Below, piece by piece: positions 25,256 to 33,622 of a stretch of 48,205 nucleotides of DNA (the first letter of the stretch is position 1; each line of letters begins with the position of its first letter). The notes below the pieces were generated by a model. That model saw only the letters and a list, made by a program, of their open reading frames with translations, did not search any database and was not told the origin of the DNA. The position numbers were made by a program, and so were the translations under genes. The stretch is from Desulfobacterales bacterium (lineage in GTDB: Bacteria; Desulfobacterota; Desulfobacteria; Desulfobacterales; UBA11574). Where the stretch lies: NCBI GenBank assembly GCA_030145345.1, contig JAQYVT010000012.1, positions 1 through 48,205 on the forward strand. The letters run 5' to 3'.

Positions 25256-26323
25256 TTAATTTTTTTGTCTTCTATCTTTGGCGGTTCTTCGGTCAACCCC
25301 ACTGCGCTTCTCAGGACCGTTATAATCGGGGTAGTCATTCTGCCTGCGATCATGGTCCACAATAATAATACCGTCTCTCATTTTTCTGCGCCTGTCTTCG
25401 GAACTGTCCTCCTGCTGGGCCGTATCGCTTTTTCGTCGACGTCTGTTGATACTCAATGGATCTTTCTGATAGACATACGTACCGATATTCGGTGTCTTCT
25501 TGATCTTCCGCTGATAGGAAGAAATGGCCGGACCGCTTTTCTCAGATTCAGCGCGCAATTTCGTGGCCAGCTTTTTGAAGTTTTTGGTGATGGCTTCGCC
25601 CGGAGCAAATTGCGCCAGTGCCTTTCCCTCATTGATGGCATTTACTGTGGTTTGATAATCATTGGGAATGGTCCAAAATATCTCTTTTTCAAAGGAAGAT
25701 TCTGCATCGGTTAAGGAAATAATCGACTTTTTTAAATAACGATTGACAACGATCTTGATGTTTTCGTTCAAAGGAAAACCTAAACCGCGAAATGTCTTTA
25801 AAAGCTTTTTGGTGTTTAATATACAGGGCGGGGTTAAAATTGAGACCAGCAGCGCAATGTCTGATAATTCTAAGATTTTGAAAGAGATGTCATCCAAGGG
25901 TTGCCCCCCGTCGATGATTATAAAATCAAACACCCGTTGCATGATCACGAGTAAATGTGCCAAAAAATCAGGAGTTTCAACGTTCGGATCGTTGACGTAA
26001 CTCGGAGATGGAAGGACAGAAACTCCCGAAGTATCAACGGACAGGATGTTTCTCAAAAAATTATCATCCAGACGGGAAATGTTCTTGGTGATCTCACTCC
26101 AGTTGTATTTTGGCTCGATCTCCAAAAAAAGTGGGATATCTCCAAACAACAGATTCATGTCAATCAATGCAACCGATGGATGGTTTTTCTCTGCAGCCAG
26201 GCTCACGGCCAAATTTACAGCGATGGTGGTTGTTCCGACGCCGCCTTTGCTGCTGATGACATTAATGATCTTTCCGTGTTTGAAAATCTTCTTGCTTTCG
26301 GCATTGTTTTTTATATCAGCCAC
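25256..26323 (-). CDS. CpaE/TadZ/MinD-like P-loop ATPase with basic C-terminal tail
   Basis: A 355-residue SIMIBI ATPase. The deviant Walker A is ISSKGGVGTTTIAVNLAVSL at about residues 23-42, with Thr in place of the second Lys, as in CpaE/TadZ. Switch regions are ALIDMNLLFGDIPLFL and FDFIIIDGG, with late Asn-rich VVNRYLKKSI. The usual N-terminal receiver domain of CpaE is absent. Residues from about 290 are an unusual tail rich in Arg, Asp and Lys (RRRRKSD, SEDRRRKMRDG, GPEKRSGVDRRTAKDRRQKN), a pattern seen as linkers in deltaproteobacterial regulatory proteins. No tad/flp pilus genes are in the window. The role is probably polar localisation or regulation, unproven. Confidence 0.8.
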   Translation of the reverse strand: MADIKNNAESKKIFKHGKIINVISSKGGVGTTTIAVNLAVSLAAEKNHPSVALIDMNLLFGDIPLFLEIEPKYNWSEITKNISRLDDNFLRNILSVDTSGVSVLPSPSYVNDPNVETPDFLAHLLVIMQRVFDFIIIDGGQPLDDISFKILELSDIALLVSILTPPCILNTKKLLKTFRGLGFPLNENIKIVVNRYLKKSIISLTDAESSFEKEIFWTIPNDYQTTVNAINEGKALAQFAPGEAITKNFKKLATKLRAESEKSGPAISSYQRKIKKTPNIGTYVYQKDPLSINRRRRKSDTAQQEDSSEDRRRKMRDGIIIVDHDRRQNDYPDYNGPEKRSGVDRRTAKDRRQKN

Positions 26324-26921
26324 TGCTCAAACCTCTTTTACGGTTCCGAACTTATTGAATGTATAATTTTATTGCAACCTTTAATTTTTATTGAGCAACA
26401 CCATCCAAATTTACAGCAGTAACCTACGACGGATGTGTCCGAAGGTTTTACCCCCAATTGAGCGGAAGTTTAGGCTTCCCCAAATGCCGTTGTTAATCTC
26501 GGTGCACATCATATTTTAGCATATTTATGCAGATGGCCGAAGAAAAAGATGCACGTACACCAGAGAAACCATGTGTCAAGTGCCACCTCAAACTCCCTTT
26601 TAAAATATAACCCTTGGAGGCCATTGGCCATCGCATGGTTTTTATATGGATGTTGAAGCTGGGTGGCACTTGGTTACACCCATGCTGGTTTCAACGCTTT
26701 GCCTTAAGAGAAGCATAAATCATGCCAAATTCATATTGTAGAAAAAATTTGCCAAATAAATTAGTTGGTTAGCTCATTAATAGAAATGATGTCATCGAAT
26801 ATTATGGATAATATTTGCCAGGGACTTATGTAATTCATTTCACAATTTTAAGCACTTATCGCATTTTGGATAGCTTCTGTTTTTTTTAGCGAGTTTGGCA
26901 CCGGTTCAACCCCTTCTCCTT
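26324..26921. other. 598-base intergenic region with an inverted repeat
   Basis: No coding sequence could be supported. Bases 26570-26680 contain a palindromic element with perfect 11-base arms CAAGTGCCACC (26577) and GGTGGCACTTG (26662), weaker outer pairing, and the inner palindrome GGCCATTGGCC. The remainder is AT-rich. It separates the CpaE-like and Slp genes, both on the minus strand. Confidence 0.5.
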
Positions 26922-27455
26922 TTACCAGTAATAGGGGTAATGGCGATGCCGGTACCCATAGTAGGGATATGGATAAAACCATGGATCATAGTAAGGTGCG
27001 GGGTAATAGAACGCTTCCTTGGGCCAAAGGTATATTTCACGACTTTTGATCTTGAGATAGGGCTGGGGGTAATCGTCAATTTTTTTCAACACGGTGCCGG
27101 CGATGGTGCCGGCCACCGTAATTTTTCGGTCTTTGTTGTAAATCTCCGGGTCCAAGAAACCCTTTTGTGAAATGATGAATCTCCCCTCTGAAAGGTCTTT
27201 TGATTTGGGTTTTTCTCCGAATCCCAGAGGAACTTGCAAGACTTTAATCAACGATTTGTCCGCCAAATTCTGTGTTTCCAGAATGTAGCCGCCCAGGATC
27301 ACAGTATTCCCCATGTACTTATCTTTTTCCAGAAAAAGGGTTTTGAACTGAATCGGGGGTATGGATTCCGTTCTGATCTGTTGAGAAATCACCGAACAGG
27401 ACCCGAGAAAAAGCGTTATTGGTATTGCCAGCAATGCCGTCCACAATATCCTCAC
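26922..27455 (-). CDS. Slp-family outer-membrane lipoprotein with aromatic tail
   Basis: Slp-type starvation/stationary-phase lipoprotein. The lipoprotein signal peptide ends LFLGSC (lipobox, Cys at residue 20). The Slp domain covers about 35-145, including YMGNTVILGGYILETQN and ITVAGTIAGTVLKKIDDYPQ. The last 30 residues are extremely rich in Tyr, Pro, His and Trp (FYYPAPYYDPWFYPYPYYGY and RHRHYPYYW), a tail seen on some deltaproteobacterial Slp proteins. Start is GTG at 27455 with AAAGGAGGG just upstream. Function in the outer membrane is not known. Confidence 0.88.
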   Translation of the reverse strand: MRILWTALLAIPITLFLGSCSVISQQIRTESIPPIQFKTLFLEKDKYMGNTVILGGYILETQNLADKSLIKVLQVPLGFGEKPKSKDLSEGRFIISQKGFLDPEIYNKDRKITVAGTIAGTVLKKIDDYPQPYLKIKSREIYLWPKEAFYYPAPYYDPWFYPYPYYGYRHRHYPYYW

Positions 27456-27682
27456 AATCCCTCCTTTGATTAAAACCCAACGTCGATCATGACAACGTGA
27501 TTGGATGAAATAATTCTGTACAAATCTAAGGTGCGGTTGTCAAGCATTATACCCATGGGGTTAAAGCCCCTCCCGGGTTATGACGAAAAGCCGCCATTAA
27601 GAACCCTTAAAAGATTCTCTTGATTTTGTTTGCGCTTATTTAGGATGAAAGTGAAAGGGTGACCCAATTCCGCCGCGCCGTC

Positions 27683-28744
27683 CTATATCGGTTTTATGAT
27701 CTCCCTTATTCTACCGGATTCGATGGCTTCAGAGAATTCGTCCCCCAGTATTTTGTTTTTTTCAACGACTTTTTTCCAGTATTTCATGCGTTCTTTGTCT
27801 TTTCCAAAGAACGTCTTAAAGTCTTTTCTGTCGGGGATTTTGCCAAACGGAAGACGATCAACAAATCTATTTGAAGGTGCGACAAGCACGACACTTTCCA
27901 TATTTTTTGCGTCAGGGTTGCGATTTAAGGACTTGTCGAACCATCCGGGTGTAATGTGCTCATAAAAATGGGGATACAAAACAAGGCCATCTTCATTGGG
28001 TAAGAACGGTATGTCCAGATGGTAATCGAGTATCCCTCCATCGCGAAAAAGACCCGACACGCCGTCAATATTTGAAATCCCCTCCATTGCCATTGGAATC
28101 GACCCGGAAGCCAACAAGGCTGTCTTAAAATTCGATTGGGTAAGACGATAGATGCCCAAAGGGAATTGATTCATGGATGCAAAGGGAGGTTTTTCCTTTG
28201 AAGCACAGAAAAGCGCTCTTTCAAAGAAATAACCCAGCTTGTCTCTGCTCAACCGGTTAACGGCTACAGAAAGTGCAACGCCGAGCCCCTGGACCCATAG
28301 GTTTTCACTTTTTAAAAGTCCTTTACATTTATCGGATAGAAAACAAATTCTCATGAAAGGATGATTGATAATGTGTTCTATTTCATCATCATCTATGTAG
28401 GCATGAATGATTCTCCAGGACGCTTCTGTTATTTCTTTTCTTGTGGGCCTTGAATCATAGTGTTGTGCAATATATTCTCTTTCAAGTTTTCCAAGGGCAT
28501 CTATCGGGTCTCTCTGGCAGTAAGCAGCCATGCGAAAGGCACCAATCGAAGTGCCAATAAAATAAAGGGGGTCTGTCCTTGGTTTAAACCGTGACAGCAG
28601 TACCCGGTCAATTCCCGTTAAAACAAGAAATTTGGCTGCACCGGAAGCACCGGCGATAACCTTTACCCTTGATAAATTCAATCCCTCGTCCCGGATTATT
28701 CCGATTGCTTTGCTACCGGCACGTACTGAGATATTTTCAAACAT
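27683..28744 (-). CDS. Patatin-like phospholipase family protein
   Basis: A 353-residue serine acyl hydrolase candidate. The oxyanion Gly-rich loop GASGAAKFLVL is followed by the nucleophile elbow GTSIG (Ser in FIGTSIGAFRMAAY, residues about 87-91) and the catalytic Asp in FRDGGILDYH. These are the patatin Ser-Asp dyad elements. The C-terminal part has no recognised domain. Start ATG at 28744 is preferred; a TTG at 28762 would add six residues. It shares its strand with the DUF1499 and DUF2177 genes and could be linked to membrane-lipid turnover in this island. Confidence 0.8.
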   Translation of the reverse strand: MFENISVRAGSKAIGIIRDEGLNLSRVKVIAGASGAAKFLVLTGIDRVLLSRFKPRTDPLYFIGTSIGAFRMAAYCQRDPIDALGKLEREYIAQHYDSRPTRKEITEASWRIIHAYIDDDEIEHIINHPFMRICFLSDKCKGLLKSENLWVQGLGVALSVAVNRLSRDKLGYFFERALFCASKEKPPFASMNQFPLGIYRLTQSNFKTALLASGSIPMAMEGISNIDGVSGLFRDGGILDYHLDIPFLPNEDGLVLYPHFYEHITPGWFDKSLNRNPDAKNMESVVLVAPSNRFVDRLPFGKIPDRKDFKTFFGKDKERMKYWKKVVEKNKILGDEFSEAIESGRIREIIKPI

Positions 28745-29069
28745 ATCTAATTTTCGATCCAAGCATTAAAATCGGCAAAGGGGAAACTGTTCCGACTTAA
28801 TGGGATTGTTGTACAGCTATTTTTTTCAAAATGTTCCAACCATACCCCCTATCAATTGAAAGGAATTTATATGCTTGGCGGAATATCTCAAGAAAAAATT
28901 TTACATTCTCTCCCGTGGGATTTGGCCTTTGTGCCAGCGCTTCGACGATTCCACGGGGCTATGGTGTCGGGTTTCGACGGGCCGTTGCCCAAACAAAAAT
29001 CTCTTTGAACCCGTCTACACTTGTTTTGTAAATCGCACTTCTGATTTCCGACGTGTCCGGATCAAAAGG
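28745..29069. other. Intergenic region between the patatin-like and DUF1499 genes
   Basis: No gene is supported. A nested hairpin lies at 28912-28957 (CCCGTGG with CCACGGG outside, TGGC with GCCA inside). It could be part of a terminator or repeat remnant for the DUF1499 gene on the minus strand. No T-tract follows. Confidence 0.35.
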
Positions 29070-29531
29070 TTATTCGATGATGTCTTTGTGCCGGAGTTTT
29101 TTTCTGAGGTTTTCAACACGACGACGATTAACACCGAAGTCTGAATAGCCGGTTCTGGAGGCCGAACGAATGTGAACAATGCCGTTAGAAGGGGTTAAAT
29201 GGAGCGTGAGGTCATCAACAAATCTAAAAATTACGCTCCTGCATTCTGCATGAATACCGCTGTTATCTGCTGAAACTATTTTTGTTCGGGGCATTGAGCC
29301 AACCGTTTTTTTAATAATATCCCAGCTTGTTTTGGGATCTTTTTTTAATTTAAGGGGTTCAACGCGATGTTTTGAATTTTTTGCTAATGACGACACGCAA
29401 TTGGGGGTATCCGGGCAATCCAAGAACCCTGATGATTCCCGATTGTAACGTTCCGTTCGGTTTTCGGAACATCCCCATAATATGGCAACAAAAATCAAAG
29501 ACCCAATGAAAACCTTGATCATTTTCTTCAT
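29070..29531 (-). CDS. DUF1499 family lipoprotein
   Basis: A DUF1499 protein of 153 residues. The likely lipoprotein signal peptide is MKKMIKVFIGSLIFVAILWG followed by Cys. The domain includes LDCPDTPNCVSSLAKNSKHR at the start and later GIHAECRSVIFRFVDDLTLH and GIVHIRSASRTGYSDFGVNR, hallmarks of DUF1499. The start at 29531 matches the signal peptide; an upstream ATG at 29615 would overlap the DUF2177 gene. DUF1499 proteins often accompany membrane or photo-oxidative stress genes, and it follows DUF2177 by 18 bases. Confidence 0.85.
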   Translation of the reverse strand: MKKMIKVFIGSLIFVAILWGCSENRTERYNRESSGFLDCPDTPNCVSSLAKNSKHRVEPLKLKKDPKTSWDIIKKTVGSMPRTKIVSADNSGIHAECRSVIFRFVDDLTLHLTPSNGIVHIRSASRTGYSDFGVNRRRVENLRKKLRHKDIIE

Positions 29532-29548
29532 TTCTTTGCCGTCACCGT

Positions 29549-29956
29549 TTACGAGAGCCATTTCGCAATCATAAAACTTATGGAAGCGACCATGGAACAG
29601 AGAAAAACGCCCCACAGAATATCAACCATCACCACCTTTAGCGGCCAATTCTTTATGGTGGCCATATTGGTCAAATCGTAGGTTGCGTATGTGAAAAAAC
29701 CGAACAAACAGCCCCACAAAAGCGCCTTGCCCAATGATTCTTTTTCCAATGCCGGCACAACAGCAAAAATGAGAATGCCCGCAATATACAGCAAATAAAA
29801 GCTGATTGCCGCCGTCCAGTTCACATCCGGACTCAGTATAAATCCAAGATTGTTTCGATAAAACTTTTTTGCAACAAATCCCAGCCAGATAATATCAATG
29901 GCAAAAAATATCGGGACAGTCAATACGTATAGTTTTAAGTAAAAGATAATATTCAT
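29549..29956 (-). CDS. DUF2177 family membrane protein
   Basis: A 135-residue membrane protein with four predicted transmembrane helices, about 5-25, 45-65, 75-95 and 105-130. The family motif IDIIWLGFVAKKFYRNNLGF is at 21-40 and ATYDLTNMATIKNWPL near 92. DUF2177 genes recur in alpha- and gammaproteobacterial light or singlet-oxygen responsive clusters with DUF1295 and cfa. It heads the DUF2177-DUF1499 unit and diverges from the chalcone-isomerase-like operon. Confidence 0.88.
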   Translation of the reverse strand: MNIIFYLKLYVLTVPIFFAIDIIWLGFVAKKFYRNNLGFILSPDVNWTAAISFYLLYIAGILIFAVVPALEKESLGKALLWGCLFGFFTYATYDLTNMATIKNWPLKVVMVDILWGVFLCSMVASISFMIAKWLS

Positions 29957-30425
29957 TCGGTCACCCTTGTGGCGTATCCGGAGACAACTCGTTTGTTACA
30001 GGCTAACTCCGAAAAATTTTAACAATTCAAAAAATTTTGTGTATGGACAAACATCTCAATGATTGATTGACTATCACCATAAGCATTTTTAGGTCGCTAA
30101 TCAATGGGTGTGGATTAAGTTCTCTGGATTAGAAAAAAACTGTCAGGCAAATTTCTATTACCCGGGTTGCAGACGCTTTGTTTTTAGCAGCGTCAATATA
30201 TCATGGCAGGCCGGGAAAATTTTTAAAGGCTTTTTAGCCGTATTCGGGTGCCAAAGCTCAGCCATTCCCAAGTCAAAAAATAATAGGTATTACCTATTAC
30301 CATACCCTTTTTTTTCTCCCATTGAATATTCTTTAAACGTGGATAATTTTAATGAGAAAAGGAAATTTTTAATTTAAGCAACGGGCGATTTTTTGAAAAC
30401 CAAAAATGCATTGAGGAACGGATTC
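29957..30425 (+). promoter_or_regulatory. Divergent promoter region with a 17-base operator-like palindrome
   Basis: This 469-base gap separates divergent DUF2177 and chalcone-isomerase-like genes. At 30282-30298 is a perfect 8-base-arm palindrome AATAGGTA-T-TACCTATT. About 25 bases further (TTGAAT near 30324) a plausible -35 is followed by an AT-rich -10. The palindrome is placed for a transcription factor acting on the + operon. No coding sequence is supported in the gap. Confidence 0.5.
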
Positions 30426-30998
30426 ATGAAACATATTATCTATCTTATCACAATTCTTACGATGATAACATGGGTTAGTGGAACACCCGATGTTAATGGC
30501 GCAGAGATCGAAGGGATACATTTTGAAGACAGCTACGAGTCAGAAGGGATTCGATTGAAGATTCGGGGTGCAGGTCTGCTTCGGTATTTGGGCGTTATCA
30601 AAGCCTATGTCGGCGCCCTCTACCTGGAAGAGAAAAGATCCACAGACGATGTTCTTTCTGACAAACCCAAGCGTCTGGAGGTCGAGTATTTCCATGCCCT
30701 AAAAGGAGAAGATTTCGGGGTTACCACCAACAAAATGATCGCAAAAAACACGGATGCACAAACCCTGCAAAGAATTCGACCACAAATCGATTATCACAAC
30801 TCACTGTATGAAGACGTTCAACCGGGAGACCGGTATTCATTGACATATATCCCGGGAAGGGGCACAGCGTTGGCATTGAACGGAAAAACCAAGGGCATTA
30901 TCAAAGGCGCTGATTTTGCGTCCGCACTTTTTTCAATGTGGTTGGGGAAATTCCCCATGAACAAACCGTTTAAAGATCAGTTGTTGGGGATCAAATGA
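30426..30998 (+). CDS. Chalcone-isomerase-like periplasmic protein
   Basis: A 190-residue protein with a signal peptide (KHIIYLITILTMITWVSG, cut near NGA). The chalcone isomerase-like domain (residues about 30-185) includes IRLKIRGAGLLRYLGVIKAY, VEYFHALKGEDF and GTALALNGKTKGIIKGADFA. Bacterial members are not flavonoid enzymes; they recur with DUF1295, cfa and MFS genes and may bind fatty acids. Start ATG 30426 has GAGGA upstream. It overlaps the next gene by four bases (ATGA). Confidence 0.87.
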   Translation: MKHIIYLITILTMITWVSGTPDVNGAEIEGIHFEDSYESEGIRLKIRGAGLLRYLGVIKAYVGALYLEEKRSTDDVLSDKPKRLEVEYFHALKGEDFGVTTNKMIAKNTDAQTLQRIRPQIDYHNSLYEDVQPGDRYSLTYIPGRGTALALNGKTKGIIKGADFASALFSMWLGKFPMNKPFKDQLLGIK

Positions 30999-32398
30999 AT
31001 GCTGTAGCCCGAAAAACCGTTCCGCTCAATAAAAAGATTGCGTATGCTGCACCGGCGTATGCCCTTGCAGTGGTCGGCATACCGATTTATGTGTACATAC
31101 CGAAATTCTATACGGATATTGTCGGGATCAACGTTATGATACTGGGCTATATTCTCTTGAGTGTTCGAATCTTCGATGCCATAACGGATCCGGCCATAGG
31201 GTTCATTTCCGATCGAACAAATACAACCTTCGGCAGAAGACGGCCTTTTATCGCAGGAGGGTCTTTCTTCGTTGCATTGTCAATGTACTTTTTGTTTAAC
31301 CCGCCGGAAGCTTCTGCATCTTATTCTGCCCTATGGTTCGGTATAAGTATCTATGCGTTGTTTTTTTTCTGGACGTTGGTCAGTGTACCTTATGAATCTT
31401 TGGGCCCTGAAATTACCTTTGATTATCATGAACGGATCTCTTTGTTCGGCGTTCGGGACGGTTTTCTGATTGCCGGAACACTCGCTGCCGCAAGTTCGCC
31501 GGCTCTGGTGGAATGGCTGTTTAATCTTTCAGATACCGCCCCGGGAGAACGGGCCAAATTTTTCTGGATCGCGGTGATGTATTCGCCGCTCGTTATCGGT
31601 TTTTCATGGTGGTGTGTGCTTTCCATAAAAGAATTGCCTCACGAGCGTGTGAACCGTCCTATGGGAATTGCAAGGGGACTTCGGCAGACGGGTCGTAACC
31701 GACCGTTTGTCATTCTCCTCATTGCATACACCATCAGTGCAATTGGAAATAACCTGCCGGCCACGTTGATCCTTTTTTACGTTGAGTATGTGCTACAATC
31801 AAATTTGGCAGACTTTTTTCTGCTGATATACTTTGTTTCCGGTATTATTTTCCTTCCGGGATGGATTTCGATTTCACGAAAAATCGGCAAAAAAAAGGCA
31901 TGGTTGACGTCCATGGCCATAAATACGGGCGCTTTTTTCGGTGTTTTTTTTCTTGGACCGGGAGATGTCGTAATCTACGGGGTATTGGTATTTTTATCTG
32001 GCGTCGGCTTCGGTGCCACCTTGGCGATTCCGTCCGCCATACAGGCGGACGTCATCGACTATGATGAATGGTTGACCGGTGAACGGCGAGAAGGACAATA
32101 TATCGGTTTGTGGTCAATTTCAAAAAAGCTCGCAGCGGCAGTCGGTGTCGGGGCCGGGCTTTCAATTCTCGGTGCAGCGGGCTACACCCCCAATGTTGAA
32201 CAATCTGAACAGGTAAAATTAGTCTTGCGAACGCTTTATGCATTGGTACCGTCCGTTTGTAACTTGATTGCCATTTTAATTGCGATGGCGTATCCGATCA
32301 GCAGCAAGGTTCATGAAAACATACGAAAAGCCATTGATGATCGAAACAAAGGCATCTTTGTGATCAATCCCATAAAACCGATGTCTTCGGTGGCTTGA
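30995..32398 (+). CDS. MFS transporter, GPH (sugar:cation symporter-like) family
   Basis: A 467-residue 12-helix transporter of the glycoside-pentoside-hexuronide type. YKLAY-like start KIAYAAPAYALAVVGIPIYV, the loop motif DAITDPAIGFISDRTNTTFG, then RRRPFIAGG and PYESLGPEI match the MelB/GPH family. Genes of this type are embedded in alphaproteobacterial RpoE/ChrR and Pseudomonas light-induced clusters beside lipid-modifying enzymes. A lysolipid or fatty-acid-related cargo is therefore more likely than sugar. It is coupled to the chalcone-isomerase-like gene. Confidence 0.87.
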   Translation: MNAVARKTVPLNKKIAYAAPAYALAVVGIPIYVYIPKFYTDIVGINVMILGYILLSVRIFDAITDPAIGFISDRTNTTFGRRRPFIAGGSFFVALSMYFLFNPPEASASYSALWFGISIYALFFFWTLVSVPYESLGPEITFDYHERISLFGVRDGFLIAGTLAAASSPALVEWLFNLSDTAPGERAKFFWIAVMYSPLVIGFSWWCVLSIKELPHERVNRPMGIARGLRQTGRNRPFVILLIAYTISAIGNNLPATLILFYVEYVLQSNLADFFLLIYFVSGIIFLPGWISISRKIGKKKAWLTSMAINTGAFFGVFFLGPGDVVIYGVLVFLSGVGFGATLAIPSAIQADVIDYDEWLTGERREGQYIGLWSISKKLAAAVGVGAGLSILGAAGYTPNVEQSEQVKLVLRTLYALVPSVCNLIAILIAMAYPISSKVHENIRKAIDDRNKGIFVINPIKPMSSVA

Positions 32399-32473
32399 AT
32401 ATAGAATTCACGGACGGTTCCCAATTTTCGAATCAGAACGTTGAATTTTAAGAAGCAGGTGGAGAAATATGAC

Positions 32474-33268
32474 ATGGAAAATTTAATTTTTATATTCAGC
32501 CTCAATTTGGGGGCCGTTATACTGATGATGATGATCGGATGGTTGCTCAGCCTTGTTCTTAAGAATGTAACGGTGGTCGATAGTTTTTGGGGATTTGGAT
32601 TTGTCATGATTGCCTGGGCAACCTTTTTTTTAACGGATGGTTTTTTAGGACGAAAGCTGTTAATCGCATCGCTGGTAACGGTTTGGGGTGTAAGACTGAG
32701 TATTCATCTGACGTGGCGCAACTGGGGAAAGGGGGAGGATCCCAGATATGGTTCCTGGCGTGAAAAGAGCGGCAAACATTTCTGGATTGTGAGCCTTTTT
32801 AAGGTGTTTTTGCTCCAGTCTCTATTTTTGTGGGCCATTTCCATTTCACTTCAGTACGGCGTGGCGTCCAAGACACCGGAAATGATCACCTGGCTGGATG
32901 TGTGCGGTTTAACAGTTTGGGGGGTCGGTTTTATATTTGAAGCTGTTGGGGATTGGCAGTTGGCGGCATTTAAATCCAACCCTGCCAACAAAGGAAAAGT
33001 CATGGATCGGGGATTGTGGGCCTATACCCGACATCCCAATTATTTTGGTGAATCTCTCATGTGGTGGGGGATTTTTCTCATTGCATTTTCAGCACCCAAC
33101 AGCGGGTGGACCGTTTTGAGTCCGTTGATCATCACTGCGGTGCTGCTGAAAATGACAGGGATTCCACTCACTGAAAAAACCATGGTAACCCATCGACCGG
33201 GTTACACAGAATATATTCAGCGTACCAATTCTTTTATTCCCTGGTTTCCAAAAGCAAAGAAAAAATAA
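32474..33268 (+). CDS. DUF1295 family membrane protein (steroid 5-alpha-reductase-like)
   Basis: 264 residues with six to seven transmembrane helices and the DUF1295 signature near the C-terminus: GLWAYTRHPNYFGESLMWWG (residues about 179-198), then PGYTEYIQRTNSFIPWFPK at the end. The fold is related to steroid 5-alpha-reductases and isoprenylcysteine methyltransferases and probably acts on an acyl chain using NADPH. ATG 32474 is chosen because GGTGGAG precedes it; 32441 (TTG) would add 11 residues. It is the third gene of the chalcone-isomerase-like operon. Confidence 0.88.
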   Translation: MENLIFIFSLNLGAVILMMMIGWLLSLVLKNVTVVDSFWGFGFVMIAWATFFLTDGFLGRKLLIASLVTVWGVRLSIHLTWRNWGKGEDPRYGSWREKSGKHFWIVSLFKVFLLQSLFLWAISISLQYGVASKTPEMITWLDVCGLTVWGVGFIFEAVGDWQLAAFKSNPANKGKVMDRGLWAYTRHPNYFGESLMWWGIFLIAFSAPNSGWTVLSPLIITAVLLKMTGIPLTEKTMVTHRPGYTEYIQRTNSFIPWFPKAKKK

Positions 33269-33622
33269 AGTGTTTGATGGACTCGGCAAACAAGTTAGTT
33301 GAGGGGTCGGGGAGTTTTCCAAATAGTCGCTCCATGGATAATCTTTTTTTAAAAAGCGTGAACTCGTGGCAAGGGATAGTAAAGAAAAAACAGGAACCAA
33401 TCTTTGAAAAATCTATAGGGTTGCCACACAATCTCTAATTTATTTTAAAGGTGCGATTTCGGCATGCGCCTGTTCTTTCTCACGATCCCTAAGCCACTCA
33501 AACAGCACCCGCTTTAAAAAAAGATCAACCATTCCAATAACATCAAAGGATTTAGAAGAAAAACTCCCCGAGAGTTCATTTGGTTGGAACTGGTTTTCAT
33601 GAAGCCAGGACCATTGGGTTGA
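33269..33622. other. Convergent intergenic region with an open frame extending past cfa
   Basis: Between the convergent DUF1295 and cfa genes. On the minus strand the frame of the cfa-like gene stays open for about 60 codons beyond its TGA stop (33625-33623), to a TAA near 33440. It reads STQWSWLHENQF and then VDLFLKRVLFEWLRDREKEQ, which looks like coding sequence. The only in-frame ATG gives a 30-residue peptide without a good ribosome binding site. It may be a decayed C-terminus, a remnant small gene or chance. Confidence 0.4.

Noticed and set aside
30108-30377. 89-residue frame in the divergent promoter region
   Set aside because: No ribosome binding site or family features; it covers the operator-like palindrome and promoter, so it is more likely non-coding.
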